This document shows, piece after piece, positions 19,880 through 29,462 of a DNA stretch of 64,000 bases. The stretch comes from Niallia circulans NBRC 13626. GTDB taxonomy: Bacteria > Bacillota > Bacilli > Bacillales > Cytobacillaceae. The stretch's first letter is position 1. Each line of letters starts with the position of its first letter. Both the position numbers and the translations under genes were made by a program. The notes under the pieces were generated by a model. The model did no database searches. It saw nothing but the letters and a program-made list of their open reading frames with translations, and was not told the DNA's origin. The stretch covers positions 124,001-188,000 of the forward strand of contig NZ_BCVE01000003.1 in NCBI RefSeq assembly GCF_001591585.1, read 5' to 3'.

Positions 19880-19897
19880 ATGTGATGTTTTTCACAA
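19880..19897. promoter_or_regulatory. Rex-like operator before ldh
   Basis: ATGTGATGTTTTTCACAA keeps the inverted TGTGA/TCACA half-sites of the Rex consensus TTGTGAA-N-TTCACAA. It overlaps the -35 area of a TATAAT at 19908-19913. NADH-sensitive control by Rex is known for ldh in Bacillus. Confidence 0.6.
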
Positions 19898-19989
19898 AGT
19901 TTAAGTGTATAATCACTATATAAACAGTAATAACATTTTACAAAAGAAAGAACTCTAAGATATTATGGAGAAAAGTAACAACACAGTAA

Positions 19990-21024
<1,035 letters not shown>

Positions 21025-21032
21025 TAAGTGAT

Positions 21033-21067
21033 AAAAGCCTATTGCTGCTGTCGTAATAGGCTTTTTG
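21033..21067 (+). terminator. Terminator of ldh
   Basis: AAAAGCCTATT and AATAGGCTTTTT pair across a loop of about 12 nt, 8 bp past the ldh stop. Confidence 0.9.
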
Positions 21068-21121
21068 CTGCATTTTATAAATTCAGCTAGTTTAGCAATA
21101 TCTTCTATTAGTCTACAACTA

Positions 21122-21451
21122 TTAAATCTGTTCATCGATAAAATTCAGCGGTTCATATCCATATTCTCTTAAATTAAGCGATCCGTTTTGCTGAAATACA
21201 ATTCCCTCTGCTTCTAGCAATCTTCTTTGAAGCTGGCCATGTTCACCGCTTAATCCAATACAGCCTTTACTATTAAGCACTCTATGCCAAGGAAGTTGGT
21301 ATTTTTCTGATAAGGTATGAAGAACTCTAACAACTTGTCTTGCTGCCCGAGGGCTTCCAGCCACAGCAGCTATTTGTCCATAGGTCATTACTTTTCCTTC
21401 TGGAATATCTGTAATAATCTCCACTGCTTTTTTTGTAAAAGGGTTCATCAT
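21122..21451 (-). CDS. Alkyltransferase-like protein (ATL, MGMT family)
   Basis: A 109-residue protein matching the C-terminal DNA-binding domain of O6-alkylguanine-DNA alkyltransferase: a helix-turn-helix with the arginine finger (SPRAARQVVRVLH, about residues 33-45) and the active-site segment LPWHRVLNSKG. The reactive cysteine of PCHRV is replaced by tryptophan (PWHRV), the hallmark of ATL proteins. These bind alkylated guanine without removing the group and recruit nucleotide excision repair. AGGAGG precedes two tandem ATGs at 21451 and 21448, either of which could be used. It is probably monocistronic. Confidence 0.88.
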   Translation of the reverse strand: MMNPFTKKAVEIITDIPEGKVMTYGQIAAVAGSPRAARQVVRVLHTLSEKYQLPWHRVLNSKGCIGLSGEHGQLQRRLLEAEGIVFQQNGSLNLREYGYEPLNFIDEQI

Positions 21452-21580
21452 CTATCCTCCTATATTTACTACTATTCTAACAAAATTCTTTTCCACTTAA
21501 AAAGCGTATCTGTCATTTATGATAGAGCAAGAGAGAAATCGATGAAATGTTAATTCAACCGGGAGATTCTTCAAGAAATA

Positions 21581-21616
21581 AAAAAGAACTGTTATTCCAG
21601 TGAATAACCAGTTCTT
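21581..21616 (-). terminator. Terminator of the liv operon
   Basis: On the minus strand AAGAACTGGTTATTC and GAATAACAGTTCTT pair with one bulge, followed by TTTT, 13 bp past livF. Confidence 0.9.
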
Positions 21617-21628
21617 CCAAATCTACTA

Positions 21629-22336
21629 TTAATGCCCACCCAAATAAGCCTGCTTTAATTCATCACTTTCCTGTAATTCTTGTGCAGATCCTGATAAAAC
21701 CACTTTTCCTGTTTCAATGACATATCCTCTATGTGCAATCGATAATGCCATATGGGCATTTTGCTCCACTAATAAAACCGTCGTTCCTTCTTCATTAATT
21801 TCTTGAATAACCTGAAAGATGGTACGAACAATAATCGGTGCTAATCCCATGGAGGGTTCATCTAAAAGAAGCAATTTCGGTTTTGCCATTATAGCTCTTC
21901 CCATTGCCAGCATTTGTTGTTCTCCACCAGATAAAGTACCAGCTAATTGTTTTTTTCTTTCAAATAACCGCGGAAAAATCTCATAAACCTTTTGTAAATT
22001 CTTTTGAATTTCCTGTTTATCTTTTCGTAAAAAGGCACCTAGTTCAAGATTTTCCTCCACAGTCATATTAGAAAAAACACGTCTTCCCTCTGGAACATGT
22101 GACATACCTGCCTTTACAATCGATTGTGCAGGCTTTCCTGCAATAGACTTGCCTAAATATTCTATAGAACCCTTTTTGGGCTTGATTAGACCGGATAATG
22201 TCTTTAATAATGTACTTTTCCCCGCACCATTCGCACCAATAAGCGTTACTATTTCTCCTTCCTTAATATCAAGCGTTACTCCTTTTAATGCCTGAATATT
22301 TCCATAGTATACATTTAGATCCTTTATATGAAGCAT
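21629..22336 (-). CDS. livF: Branched-chain amino acid ABC transporter ATPase LivF
   Basis: A 235-residue ABC ATPase. It has Walker A GANGAGKST near residue 36, Q-loop region GMSHVPEGRRVF (LivF-type), signature LSGGEQQMLAMGRAI and Walker B LLLLDEPSMGL. It pairs with LivG on the cytoplasmic side to energise import of leucine, isoleucine and valine or related amino acids. It starts at 22336, overlapping the livG stop by one base, and ends the operon just before a terminator. Confidence 0.93.
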   Translation of the reverse strand: MLHIKDLNVYYGNIQALKGVTLDIKEGEIVTLIGANGAGKSTLLKTLSGLIKPKKGSIEYLGKSIAGKPAQSIVKAGMSHVPEGRRVFSNMTVEENLELGAFLRKDKQEIQKNLQKVYEIFPRLFERKKQLAGTLSGGEQQMLAMGRAIMAKPKLLLLDEPSMGLAPIIVRTIFQVIQEINEEGTTVLLVEQNAHMALSIAHRGYVIETGKVVLSGSAQELQESDELKQAYLGGH

Positions 22337-23118
22337 TATTCAGCAACCTCCTCTCCTAAATAAGCTTCGATTACTTTTGGATGATTTCTAATCACTTCAG
22401 GTGTTCCCTCTGCAATTAATTGCCCATGATCCAAAACATAAATCCGCTCACAAATCCCCATAACAAGAGGCATATCATGCTCTATAAGTAAAATGGTCAG
22501 CTGAAACTTTTTGCGAATAAAGGCAATCAATTCCATCAGTTCATGTGTTTCCTGAGGATTCATCCCTGCAGCAGGTTCATCCAATAGCAACAATTTAGGA
22601 CCCGCCGCTAAAGCTCTTGCTATCTCTAAACGGCGCTGCTGACCGTACGGGAGATTTTTCGCTTTTTCCTTCATATAACGGTCGAGTTGAAAAATCTTAA
22701 GAAACTCTATTGATTTTTCCTCCATCTCCTTCTCCCCTTTAAAGTGGGAAGGGAACCGCAAAATACTGCTTAGCATAGAGTGCTTAGCCAAAGAATGGTA
22801 AGCTACCTTTACATTATCTAAAACAGATAGTTCTTCAAATAAACGTATATTTTGAAAGGTTCTACTAATCCCTCTACGTGTTACCTGAAAAGGCTGCAAC
22901 CCCTTTAAACTTTTTCCGTCAAAAAGAATTTCTCCTTCTGTTGGCGCATATACACCAGTTAACATGTTGAAGGTAGTCGTTTTCCCCGCTCCATTCGGAC
23001 CTATTAGTCCAATTAACTCTCCTTGATTGAGCTCTACATCAATCGCGGACACTGCTTTTAAGCCTCCAAAAGAAATACCTACATTTTTCATTTGCAATAA
23101 AGGTTCCTGCTTAGTCAT
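22336..23118 (-). CDS. livG: Branched-chain amino acid ABC transporter ATPase LivG
   Basis: A 260-residue ABC ATPase with Walker A GPNGAGKTT near residue 41, the LivG-type segment GISRTFQNIRLF, signature LPYGQQRRLEIARAL and LLLLDEPAAGMNPQET. The C-terminal extension IRNHPKVIEAYLGEE is typical of LivG. It forms the ATPase pair with LivF. The start overlaps the end of livM by 8 bp, so translation is coupled. Confidence 0.93.
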   Translation of the reverse strand: MTKQEPLLQMKNVGISFGGLKAVSAIDVELNQGELIGLIGPNGAGKTTTFNMLTGVYAPTEGEILFDGKSLKGLQPFQVTRRGISRTFQNIRLFEELSVLDNVKVAYHSLAKHSMLSSILRFPSHFKGEKEMEEKSIEFLKIFQLDRYMKEKAKNLPYGQQRRLEIARALAAGPKLLLLDEPAAGMNPQETHELMELIAFIRKKFQLTILLIEHDMPLVMGICERIYVLDHGQLIAEGTPEVIRNHPKVIEAYLGEEVAE

Positions 23119-24058
23119 TGGAATTACCTCCTTTGCGTTTAAACAAATCTGTAATTTCCTTTGTTCCCATTAATCCTTTTGGACGATAGAGCATGACGAT
23201 TACTAAAACAAGGCTATATATAATCATTCTCGTTTCTGGATAATCTTGAAGATAAGTAGAAATAATGGTCAAGAAGCTTGCTGCAATAACAGATCCTGAT
23301 AAACTCCCTAATCCTCCAAGGACCACGTAAATCAAAATATCAAAGGACTTTAAAAATCCAAAGTTAGTTGGGTTAATAATATAAAAGTTATGAGCTTGAA
23401 GCGCACCGGCTACCCCAGCGAATAAAGACCCTAGTGCAAAAGCGGCAACCTTATAATAAGTTGTGTTAATTCCCATTGCATCTGCCGCAATTTCATTTTC
23501 CCTAATTGCAATGGCTGCACGGCCATGTCTTGAATTAGTAAAATTAACAATGACTAGAATAGTAATAAATAAACAAATAAACGTACTTGTCCAAGTAGTC
23601 AAATGAGTAATCTGCATTCCCGCTGCCCCACCGACATAATCGATATTTAAGAAGAAAATCCGAATAATTTCTGCAAATCCTAATGTGGCAATGGCTAAAT
23701 AATCGCCTCTTAATCGCAAGGTTGGAATTCCAACTAACAGTCCAGCTAGTGCGGCAACAATTCCACCAGCTAAAATAGCAATTGGAAAAGGCATTTGAAA
23801 CTTCATCGTTGCAATTGCTGATACGTATGCCCCTACCGCCAAAAAGCCAGCATGACCAATTGAAAATTGTCCGGTAATTCCTATGACAAGATGCAAGCTA
23901 ACTGCCAGCATAATATTGATAGCCATTAAAATAATCATATTGCTGTATAAAGTGTCAATCCAGCCGCCAGTCATCAGGAACTGAATTACGCCGTAAATAA
24001 GTGCGGACAGTATAAGGAATATCCAAAAAGCTTTTGATTTTTTCATCCTTCCAGTCAC
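23111..24058 (-). CDS. livM: Branched-chain amino acid ABC transporter permease LivM
   Basis: A 315-residue permease with eight to nine membrane helices. LivM-family motifs include LVIGITGQFSIGHAGFLAVGAY (split across residues 57-78) and GLLVGIPTLRLRGDYLAIATLG, and the coupling loop ENEIAADAMGINTTYYK. It forms the membrane channel with LivH. It starts directly after the livH stop with no gap. Confidence 0.93.
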   Translation of the reverse strand: MTGRMKKSKAFWIFLILSALIYGVIQFLMTGGWIDTLYSNMIILMAINIMLAVSLHLVIGITGQFSIGHAGFLAVGAYVSAIATMKFQMPFPIAILAGGIVAALAGLLVGIPTLRLRGDYLAIATLGFAEIIRIFFLNIDYVGGAAGMQITHLTTWTSTFICLFITILVIVNFTNSRHGRAAIAIRENEIAADAMGINTTYYKVAAFALGSLFAGVAGALQAHNFYIINPTNFGFLKSFDILIYVVLGGLGSLSGSVIAASFLTIISTYLQDYPETRMIIYSLVLVIVMLYRPKGLMGTKEITDLFKRKGGNSND

Positions 24059-24934
24059 CTACACTTTCTCTTTTGTATTCTTACCAAGAATACCTGATGG
24101 TTTAAAGATAAGAATCAAAATTAAAATAATAAAAGCCGCAGCATCTCTCCATAAAGAAAAACCTAAAGCACTAACAACCGTCTCAACTACCCCTAAGATA
24201 AGTCCGCCAATCATCGCTCCTGGAATAATTCCTATTCCCCCTAAAACAGCTGCAACGAATGCCTTTAATCCTGGAATAACTCCCATTAGTGGTTCAATTT
24301 TTGTGTAATAAGCGCCGAAAATAACGCCTGCTGCTCCCGCTAAAGCAGAACCAATGGCAAAAGTAGCGGAAATAGTCCGGTCTACATTAATCCCCATTAA
24401 TCTTGCAGCGTCTATATCATGAGAAACCGCCCGCATTGCTTTTCCTGTCTTCGTTTTATGAACGATAAATTGCAAAATCAACATTAATCCAACCGACGTT
24501 CCTAAAATAATTAGGGACTTACTTGTAATTTGTGCACCAAACACATCAAATGTCTTTGTTGGCAAAACGCTTGGATAGGTTTCTAAGCCCGCACCTCTAA
24601 AATAAATAAAAACATACTCGATTAATAAAGAAACCCCGATTGCTGTAATTAGGGCAGCGATTCTTGTCGCATTTCTCAACCGTTTATATGCAATTCTTTC
24701 AATGATAATCCCAAAGATAGCACAAGCAATCATGGAAACAATCAAAGCTGGAAAAAAACTAAGTCCCCAACCAGTAATAGCATAAAAGCCAATAAATGCT
24801 CCAACCATAAATACATCGCCATGAGCAAAGTTAATAAGTTTAATGATTCCATATACCATCGTATATCCTAAGGCGATAAGAGCATATATACTTCCCAAGG
24901 AAATGCCGTTAACTAGCTGTTGTATCCATTCCAT
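24059..24934 (-). CDS. livH: Branched-chain amino acid ABC transporter permease LivH
   Basis: A 291-residue permease with about eight helices. It has the LivH N-terminus LVNGISLGSIYALIALGYTM and the conserved NFAHGDVFMVGAF, plus the coupling loop DIDAARLMGINVDRT. It forms the other half of the channel with LivM. It is second in the operon after livK, from which it is separated by a 179-bp gap with an attenuator-like hairpin. Confidence 0.93.
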   Translation of the reverse strand: MEWIQQLVNGISLGSIYALIALGYTMVYGIIKLINFAHGDVFMVGAFIGFYAITGWGLSFFPALIVSMIACAIFGIIIERIAYKRLRNATRIAALITAIGVSLLIEYVFIYFRGAGLETYPSVLPTKTFDVFGAQITSKSLIILGTSVGLMLILQFIVHKTKTGKAMRAVSHDIDAARLMGINVDRTISATFAIGSALAGAAGVIFGAYYTKIEPLMGVIPGLKAFVAAVLGGIGIIPGAMIGGLILGVVETVVSALGFSLWRDAAAFIILILILIFKPSGILGKNTKEKV

Positions 24935-25074
24935 CTATTTATTCACTCCCTTTTGCTAAGCATGCGTCAATGCAATAACTTTTCACATAGCCTACTGCTA
25001 ATTAATTCTTATAAAAAACGTTTTTGTTCATACTCTCTATCTCTATCATTCTTTTATCTCTAATTTTCTTTCCA

Positions 25075-25100
25075 TGGAAAATAGGGAGGCTCTCCCTCCC
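25075..25100 (-). terminator. Attenuator-like hairpin between livK and livH
   Basis: On the minus strand GGGAGG (25100-25095) pairs with CCTCCC (25089-25084) across 5 nt, followed by TATTTTCC, 14 bp after livK. Partial termination here would give more binding protein than permease mRNA. Confidence 0.65.
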
Positions 25101-25113
25101 CATCCACCAAGTC

Positions 25114-26286
25114 TTATTTTGGATCAACCTTTGTTTTAAATACTTGTTTTCCATCTTGATATTCTAAAACTGTTGCTGATTTGATTGGGTTATGATTTTC
25201 ATCGATTGTCACTATCCCAGTGATCAACGATAAATCTTTTGTTTTTGCCAATTCTTCTTTAATCTTATCCGAATCAGTACTTCCTGCTCTTTCAGCAGCA
25301 TCTTTTAATAGATAAACAGAATCATAACCTAAAGCATTAAATGCATCTGGGCTTTTTCCGTATTCGTCCTTAAATGCTGAAACAAACTTTTGAATTTTCT
25401 CATCTGGATCTTCCGAAGAATAGTGGTTTGTAATAAACGTATTATTTAAGTTCTTTGCTCCTGCTAAATCAATTAATTTTGGAGAATCCCAGCCATCAGC
25501 ACCCATAAAAGGAGCTGTTATACCCATTTCGCGCGCTTGCTTAATAATTAAGCCAACTTCTTCATAATAGCCAGGAATAAACACAAACTCTGGATTCTTC
25601 CCTTTAATTCTCGTTAATGTCGCGCTAAAATCTGTATCTTTTGCAACATAAGATTCTTCTGATACTATTTTTCCACCAGCAGCTGTAAATGTCTCTTTAA
25701 ATGCTGCAGCTAATCCTTTTGCATAATCACTTGCACTATCAGCATAAATGGCAGCATTTTTGATTTTCAAATCATTAATAGCAAAATTTGCAGCCACATT
25801 TCCTTGGAAAGGATCAATAAAGGATGTACGGAATGCATACTCATTTAGCTTTCCATCCTCATTAACCGTAACGTTTGGTGCTGTACCCGACGGAGTTAAT
25901 AAGACTGTTTGCTTATCATTGGCTATTTGCACTTGTGCTACTGTATCACCACTCGTAGCCGCACCTATAATTGCTGAAACCTTATCTTGGTCGATTAGCT
26001 TCAATGCACCATTAGTTGCCTCCGTTAAATCAGATTTATTATCTACCTTAACAGGAACTATTTTCTTGCCATCTATTCCACCATCTGCATTAATCTCTTT
26101 AATAGCTAAATCAATACCGCTTTCTAATGATTGTCCATATGATGCAACAGCTCCAGAAAGCTCCAGATTTACTCCAACCTTAAATTCATCCTCTTTTGAT
26201 GCATTTTTACCACCAGCACTACACCCAGCCAATATTCCAGCAGCCAATGTAGAAGCTGTTATTAAAAGACTTAATTTTTTCTTCAT
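25114..26286 (-). CDS. livK: Branched-chain amino acid-binding lipoprotein LivK
   Basis: A 390-residue receptor of the Leu/Ile/Val-binding family. The signal peptide ends in the lipobox LAGC, with Cys22 as the lipid anchor. The family signature VGVNLELSGAVASYGQSLESG follows (split near residues 38-58), then KIVPVKVDNKSD and VSAIIGAATSGDTVA. It binds amino acids outside the membrane and delivers them to LivHM. It is first in the transcription order; the upstream region is AT-rich. CodY control is common for such operons, but the best CodY-like match upstream (near 26512) has several mismatches, so I do not claim it. Confidence 0.92.
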   Translation of the reverse strand: MKKKLSLLITASTLAAGILAGCSAGGKNASKEDEFKVGVNLELSGAVASYGQSLESGIDLAIKEINADGGIDGKKIVPVKVDNKSDLTEATNGALKLIDQDKVSAIIGAATSGDTVAQVQIANDKQTVLLTPSGTAPNVTVNEDGKLNEYAFRTSFIDPFQGNVAANFAINDLKIKNAAIYADSASDYAKGLAAAFKETFTAAGGKIVSEESYVAKDTDFSATLTRIKGKNPEFVFIPGYYEEVGLIIKQAREMGITAPFMGADGWDSPKLIDLAGAKNLNNTFITNHYSSEDPDEKIQKFVSAFKDEYGKSPDAFNALGYDSVYLLKDAAERAGSTDSDKIKEELAKTKDLSLITGIVTIDENHNPIKSATVLEYQDGKQVFKTKVDPK

Positions 26287-26769
26287 ACTAATTCTCCTCT
26301 TTTTACTTTGTTTGATTATTCTGACAATAGGAAGAAAATGACACTACATATTAAATATAAGTGCTTACCGAATCATAATTTGACTAGTCAGACTATTCGA
26401 ATCATTTTTATATTGCGAAATTAATCATAACGAACTAGACAAAAATAATCAATACCCGACAAACTTCACCATAATGTTATCATTTATAACATTTAAAGGA
26501 ATAAATTTCAAATTTTTTCTAACAATTCTATTAGGAATAAAATAAATCATCTTCTTTTTGTTAGTTTTTTTACCATAATAATTTGGATTCCATGTATACT
26601 TAACAATTCATCAATATTCACCATGAATATAAGTTACTTTTTCTTACACAAACGCGACTTTCCACCCTGAAAATTTATTCATAAATTTTTTAAATTTTTA
26701 ATATAACTCATTTTTTTCTTATTTTAGGGAATATACAGTATTAATAAGGCATAGAAAGGAGTACGATGT
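26287..26769. other. AT-rich divergent intergenic region
   Basis: This 483-bp gap separates livK (minus) from the lipoprotein gene (plus). It is very AT-rich and must hold both promoters. The only clear element is AGAAAGGAG (26753-26761) before the lipoprotein start. I see no riboswitch, small gene or clear repeat. Confidence 0.5.
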
Positions 26770-27567
26770 ATGAAAAAATTTCTATTTTCTTCACTCTTTA
26801 TCTTTTCACTTATTGCAAGCGGCTGCTCCAATGGATCAGCCGAAAGTCAATCAAATCTGTCGACAGCGGAGAAAGCAGACGCAGCTGGACAAGCTAAAGC
26901 TAATACGGAAAAGGAACAAAATATGGAGAAATCCCCATCAAACAATGAACAGATGAAAGAAATTCGCTCTATGCTCAAGATGCAAGATAATAAATTACCG
27001 ATGAAATTTCCGATCACTGATTCTGAATATATGGGAGCTAAAATTAATAAAAATGAAACAGACCAATATTCTATATCATTCTATCGAACGCAAGAACCTG
27101 TCTCCATCAATGATGAATCTTTAGATACAAATGATAATTTGCTTGCTACTTTTAAAGCAGAAACATCCCATGATAAAAACAAACAAGAGAAGCTTTTTCC
27201 CGAGGTTTCATTAGATTCAATACCAGATGAAATGAAGGTAGATTTGGGACATCAAATTACTGGAATGAAGGAAGGAGCAGCGGGAAGTTCGTATTTACTT
27301 TGGAAAGAGGGACGATGGGTGTTACAAATTAAATCAATTTCTGCTGATAAGTTAGACACTACTGATATCGCAAGAAAAATGGTGGACTTTTTGGAGGAAA
27401 ATGCTCTGCCCGTCCCACAGGAAAATGGAAGAATAGAAGTAAATTATCCGGAAAATGCTGATAAAGTAGAGTATATGGCGAGATGGGAAGAAGGAAATAT
27501 TGTTTATACTATAGAAACGGGAGAAGTACCAATAAATGCTTTAATGATGACTGTCTCAACAGAATAA
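26770..27567 (+). CDS. Uncharacterised lipoprotein
   Basis: A 265-residue protein with a lipoprotein signal peptide; the lipobox IASGC puts the lipid anchor at Cys19. A low-complexity, charged linker rich in Ser, Ala, Glu and Lys runs to about residue 60, followed by a folded domain with no cysteine. I do not recognise the family. Segments KLPMKFPITDSEYMGAKI and GSSYLLWKEGRWVLQI (near residue 180) suggest a mixed alpha/beta domain resembling stress-linked or sporulation lipoproteins only in general form. AAAGGAG precedes ATG 26770 and a terminator follows, so it is monocistronic. Its role is unknown. Confidence 0.75.
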   Translation: MKKFLFSSLFIFSLIASGCSNGSAESQSNLSTAEKADAAGQAKANTEKEQNMEKSPSNNEQMKEIRSMLKMQDNKLPMKFPITDSEYMGAKINKNETDQYSISFYRTQEPVSINDESLDTNDNLLATFKAETSHDKNKQEKLFPEVSLDSIPDEMKVDLGHQITGMKEGAAGSSYLLWKEGRWVLQIKSISADKLDTTDIARKMVDFLEENALPVPQENGRIEVNYPENADKVEYMARWEEGNIVYTIETGEVPINALMMTVSTE

Positions 27568-27600
27568 TTCGTATTACTTTTAGTGAAAATCACTGGGTTC

Positions 27601-27649
27601 CAGTCAAAACTTGATGCTTTTCAGCCAAAATTGAGAAACCAGCCAAAGC
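27601..27649. repeat. Degenerate 21-bp repeat, dispersed relative of the array at 56091
   Basis: CAGTCAAAAC (27601), CAGCCAAAAT (27622) and CAGCCAAAGC (27640) recur at 21- and 18-bp spacing. The last is the reverse complement of the GCTTTGGCTG core repeated at 56091-56237. The copies are diverged and lie between a gene and its terminator. Confidence 0.6.
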
Positions 27650-27672
27650 TTGCTACTTTTCCCATCTAACAA

Positions 27673-27721
27673 AAAAGATCTATTGGATAAGCGGAAATCC
27701 GTCTTCTCCAATAGATCTTTT
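27673..27721. terminator. Bidirectional terminator between the lipoprotein and FNR genes
   Basis: AAAAGATCTATTGGA (27673-27687) and TCCAATAGATCTTTT (27707-27721) are perfectly complementary over 15 bp, with A and T runs on both sides. It serves the two convergent genes. Confidence 0.9.
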
Positions 27722-27764
27722 GACTATGCAATAAAAATGTGGACCAAGTAGCAATCAATTGAAA

Positions 27765-28847
27765 TCAAGCTCGTATTTTCATTACTGAACAATCATCGCA
27801 TTGAATCATATTTTTAATTAATTCTTTATTCTTCTCTTCAAATAGTTCATTATGTGAAGAGACCATTGCGCTATTACTTGCCTCTGGCTGAATATATAAT
27901 TTAGCTTTATTGACTGCATTAGCTGCGTCTTGAAAAGCACCGGCAATTAAATGGACTTTACCTTCATGCTTTAGAATATCTCCAGCAGCAAATATTCCTG
28001 GCACAGATGTCTCACTATTAGCATTACCTGCTATGTAGAAATCTTCAAGCATGTCAATTTTTAATTTACTATTTTTTAAAAGCGACGAATCCATTTCATA
28101 GCCATGATTGATAACTACTTCATCTACTTTTAAAGTCTTTACCTCTTCTGATTGTGTATTCGTTAATTCAACAGAATCAATACGATCATGATTTTCATTC
28201 GCAATCAGTTTAGTAATAGAGGTATGGAACAAACACTCTACATTGCTTTCTAGCAATTCTCTCGCTTTTGCCTCATGACCAGCAAGTGTATCTTTTCTAC
28301 ATGTTAAATACACCTTCTTAGCTATCGGCTCTAGTTCAAGAGCCCAATCCACGGCAGAGTTTCCGCCTCCAGAAAGAACAACTACTTTATCTCTAAAATG
28401 CATTAAGGATTTTACCGTATAGTTTAGGTTTGCCACTTCGAATCTTTCGGCACCTTCAATTTTTAATTTTTGCGGAGTGACGATTCCGCTTCCTACCGCC
28501 ACAATGACTGTTTTGGAATAATGAACTTCTCCTGAGTCTGTTTCCAGCAAGAAAATTCCTTCCTCATTTTTGGAGATAGAATGAATCTTCGTATTTGTCA
28601 CTACTTCTGGGTTAAAGGTCAGTCCCTGTTGGACAAGCTGTTCTCTCAACCTTTCCCCTGGCATTGGAGTGATGCCGCCAACATCCCAGATCATTTTCTC
28701 TGGATATAAATGCAGCTTTCCGCCTAACTGTGGTAAAAATTCAATAACTTTTGTCTTCATTTCTCTAAGCCCACTATAAAAAGCAGAATATAGACCTGCT
28801 GGCCCGCCGCCAATTATCGTCACATCGAATAGTTCTGTATGATCCAT
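27765..28847 (-). CDS. Ferredoxin/flavodoxin-NADP+ reductase (thioredoxin reductase-like)
   Basis: A 360-residue flavoprotein. The FAD motif DVTIIGGGPAGLYSAFYSG starts within the first 10 residues, and a second nucleotide motif, VVVLSGGGNSAVDWALEL, binds NADP. The C-terminal FAD motif is VPGIFAAGDI. It lacks the CxxC of thioredoxin reductase and so fits the FNR group of YumC and YcgT. I chose ATG 28847; the GTG at 28859 overlaps the only AGGAG, and the ATG is 11 nt away. A Fur-like box lies about 75 bp upstream, as reported for ycgT of B. subtilis, suggesting an iron-limitation role. The C-terminal CDDC segment is unusual and may be strain-specific. Confidence 0.9.
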   Translation of the reverse strand: MDHTELFDVTIIGGGPAGLYSAFYSGLREMKTKVIEFLPQLGGKLHLYPEKMIWDVGGITPMPGERLREQLVQQGLTFNPEVVTNTKIHSISKNEEGIFLLETDSGEVHYSKTVIVAVGSGIVTPQKLKIEGAERFEVANLNYTVKSLMHFRDKVVVLSGGGNSAVDWALELEPIAKKVYLTCRKDTLAGHEAKARELLESNVECLFHTSITKLIANENHDRIDSVELTNTQSEEVKTLKVDEVVINHGYEMDSSLLKNSKLKIDMLEDFYIAGNANSETSVPGIFAAGDILKHEGKVHLIAGAFQDAANAVNKAKLYIQPEASNSAMVSSHNELFEEKNKELIKNMIQCDDCSVMKIRA

Positions 28848-28921
28848 TAACCCGCTCACTCCTATATTGAAAGTTTTATACTATCTATATATGATTAACT
28901 CATTCAGTTTATTAGTTAAAT

Positions 28922-28936
28922 TGATTATCATTCTCA
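28922..28936. promoter_or_regulatory. Fur-like box before the FNR gene
   Basis: TGATTATCATTCTCA matches the Bacillus 7-1-7 Fur consensus TGATAATNATTATCA at 12 of 14 defined positions. It lies about 75 bp upstream of the minus-strand FNR gene. Confidence 0.6.
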
Positions 28937-29462
28937 TTTACATACTACCTTGTTTTTGGAATTTTTTCAATCCTATCTAGTAACTTTTAAACAACATTTT
29001 GTGAAATAAAACAATCTCTTTACTTAGAATATAGAAGTAACTGCCCGTTTTAGATCGTACTTGCTTTTTATAAACTAAAAGTCAGAATCTAGAGTTATTT
29101 AGTGAATAAGGTAGTATTTATAAGTATTCAGTATATTTAATTTAATCAGAAAAAACTTTACGAACGATATAAACAGGATATGCTATATTTTCACGTTTGC
29201 ACTGCCTATTATTTGTTTTATATAATAAGAAGGACTCTACAGGAGAAGGATATGGATAAGTCCCATTGCCATACTGGGAGTAACAACAAGCAAGTAATAC
29301 TATATCAAACTAATTTTTACCCAAAGTTCCACTAAATGTATTGCCATAACACTCGCTTAATTCCTACTATTCCTCTAAAAATAATCGGTTTTATTTTTTA
29401 TTTCCTATTTATTTATCCATATTCGGAAATTCTCCTAAATAAAAAAGAAGGAGAAGTGATTA
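28937..29462. other. Intergenic region before opuA
   Basis: This gap is AT-rich and should contain the osmotically controlled opuA promoter, which I cannot place with confidence. It includes a possible 27-codon ORF (29252-29335) listed separately. No repeat or recognised riboswitch was seen. Confidence 0.4.
29252..29335 (+). CDS. Possible small protein or leader ORF upstream of opuAA
   Basis: ATG 29252 follows AGGAGAAGGA closely and opens 27 codons (MDKSHCHTGSNNKQVILYQT, then NFYPKFH) to TAA. It ends 127 bp before opuAA. The good ribosome site is the only support; the product is not recognised and the composition gives no clue. It may be a chance ORF or a leader peptide. Confidence 0.25.
   Translation: MDKSHCHTGSNNKQVILYQTNFYPKFH

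Noticed and set aside
25748-26341. 197-codon plus-strand ORF
   Set aside because: Antisense to livK; no ribosome site or domain.
26480-26540. CodY-box-like AATTTTTTCTAACAATT before livK
   Set aside because: It has about four mismatches to the consensus in very AT-rich DNA, so chance is likely.
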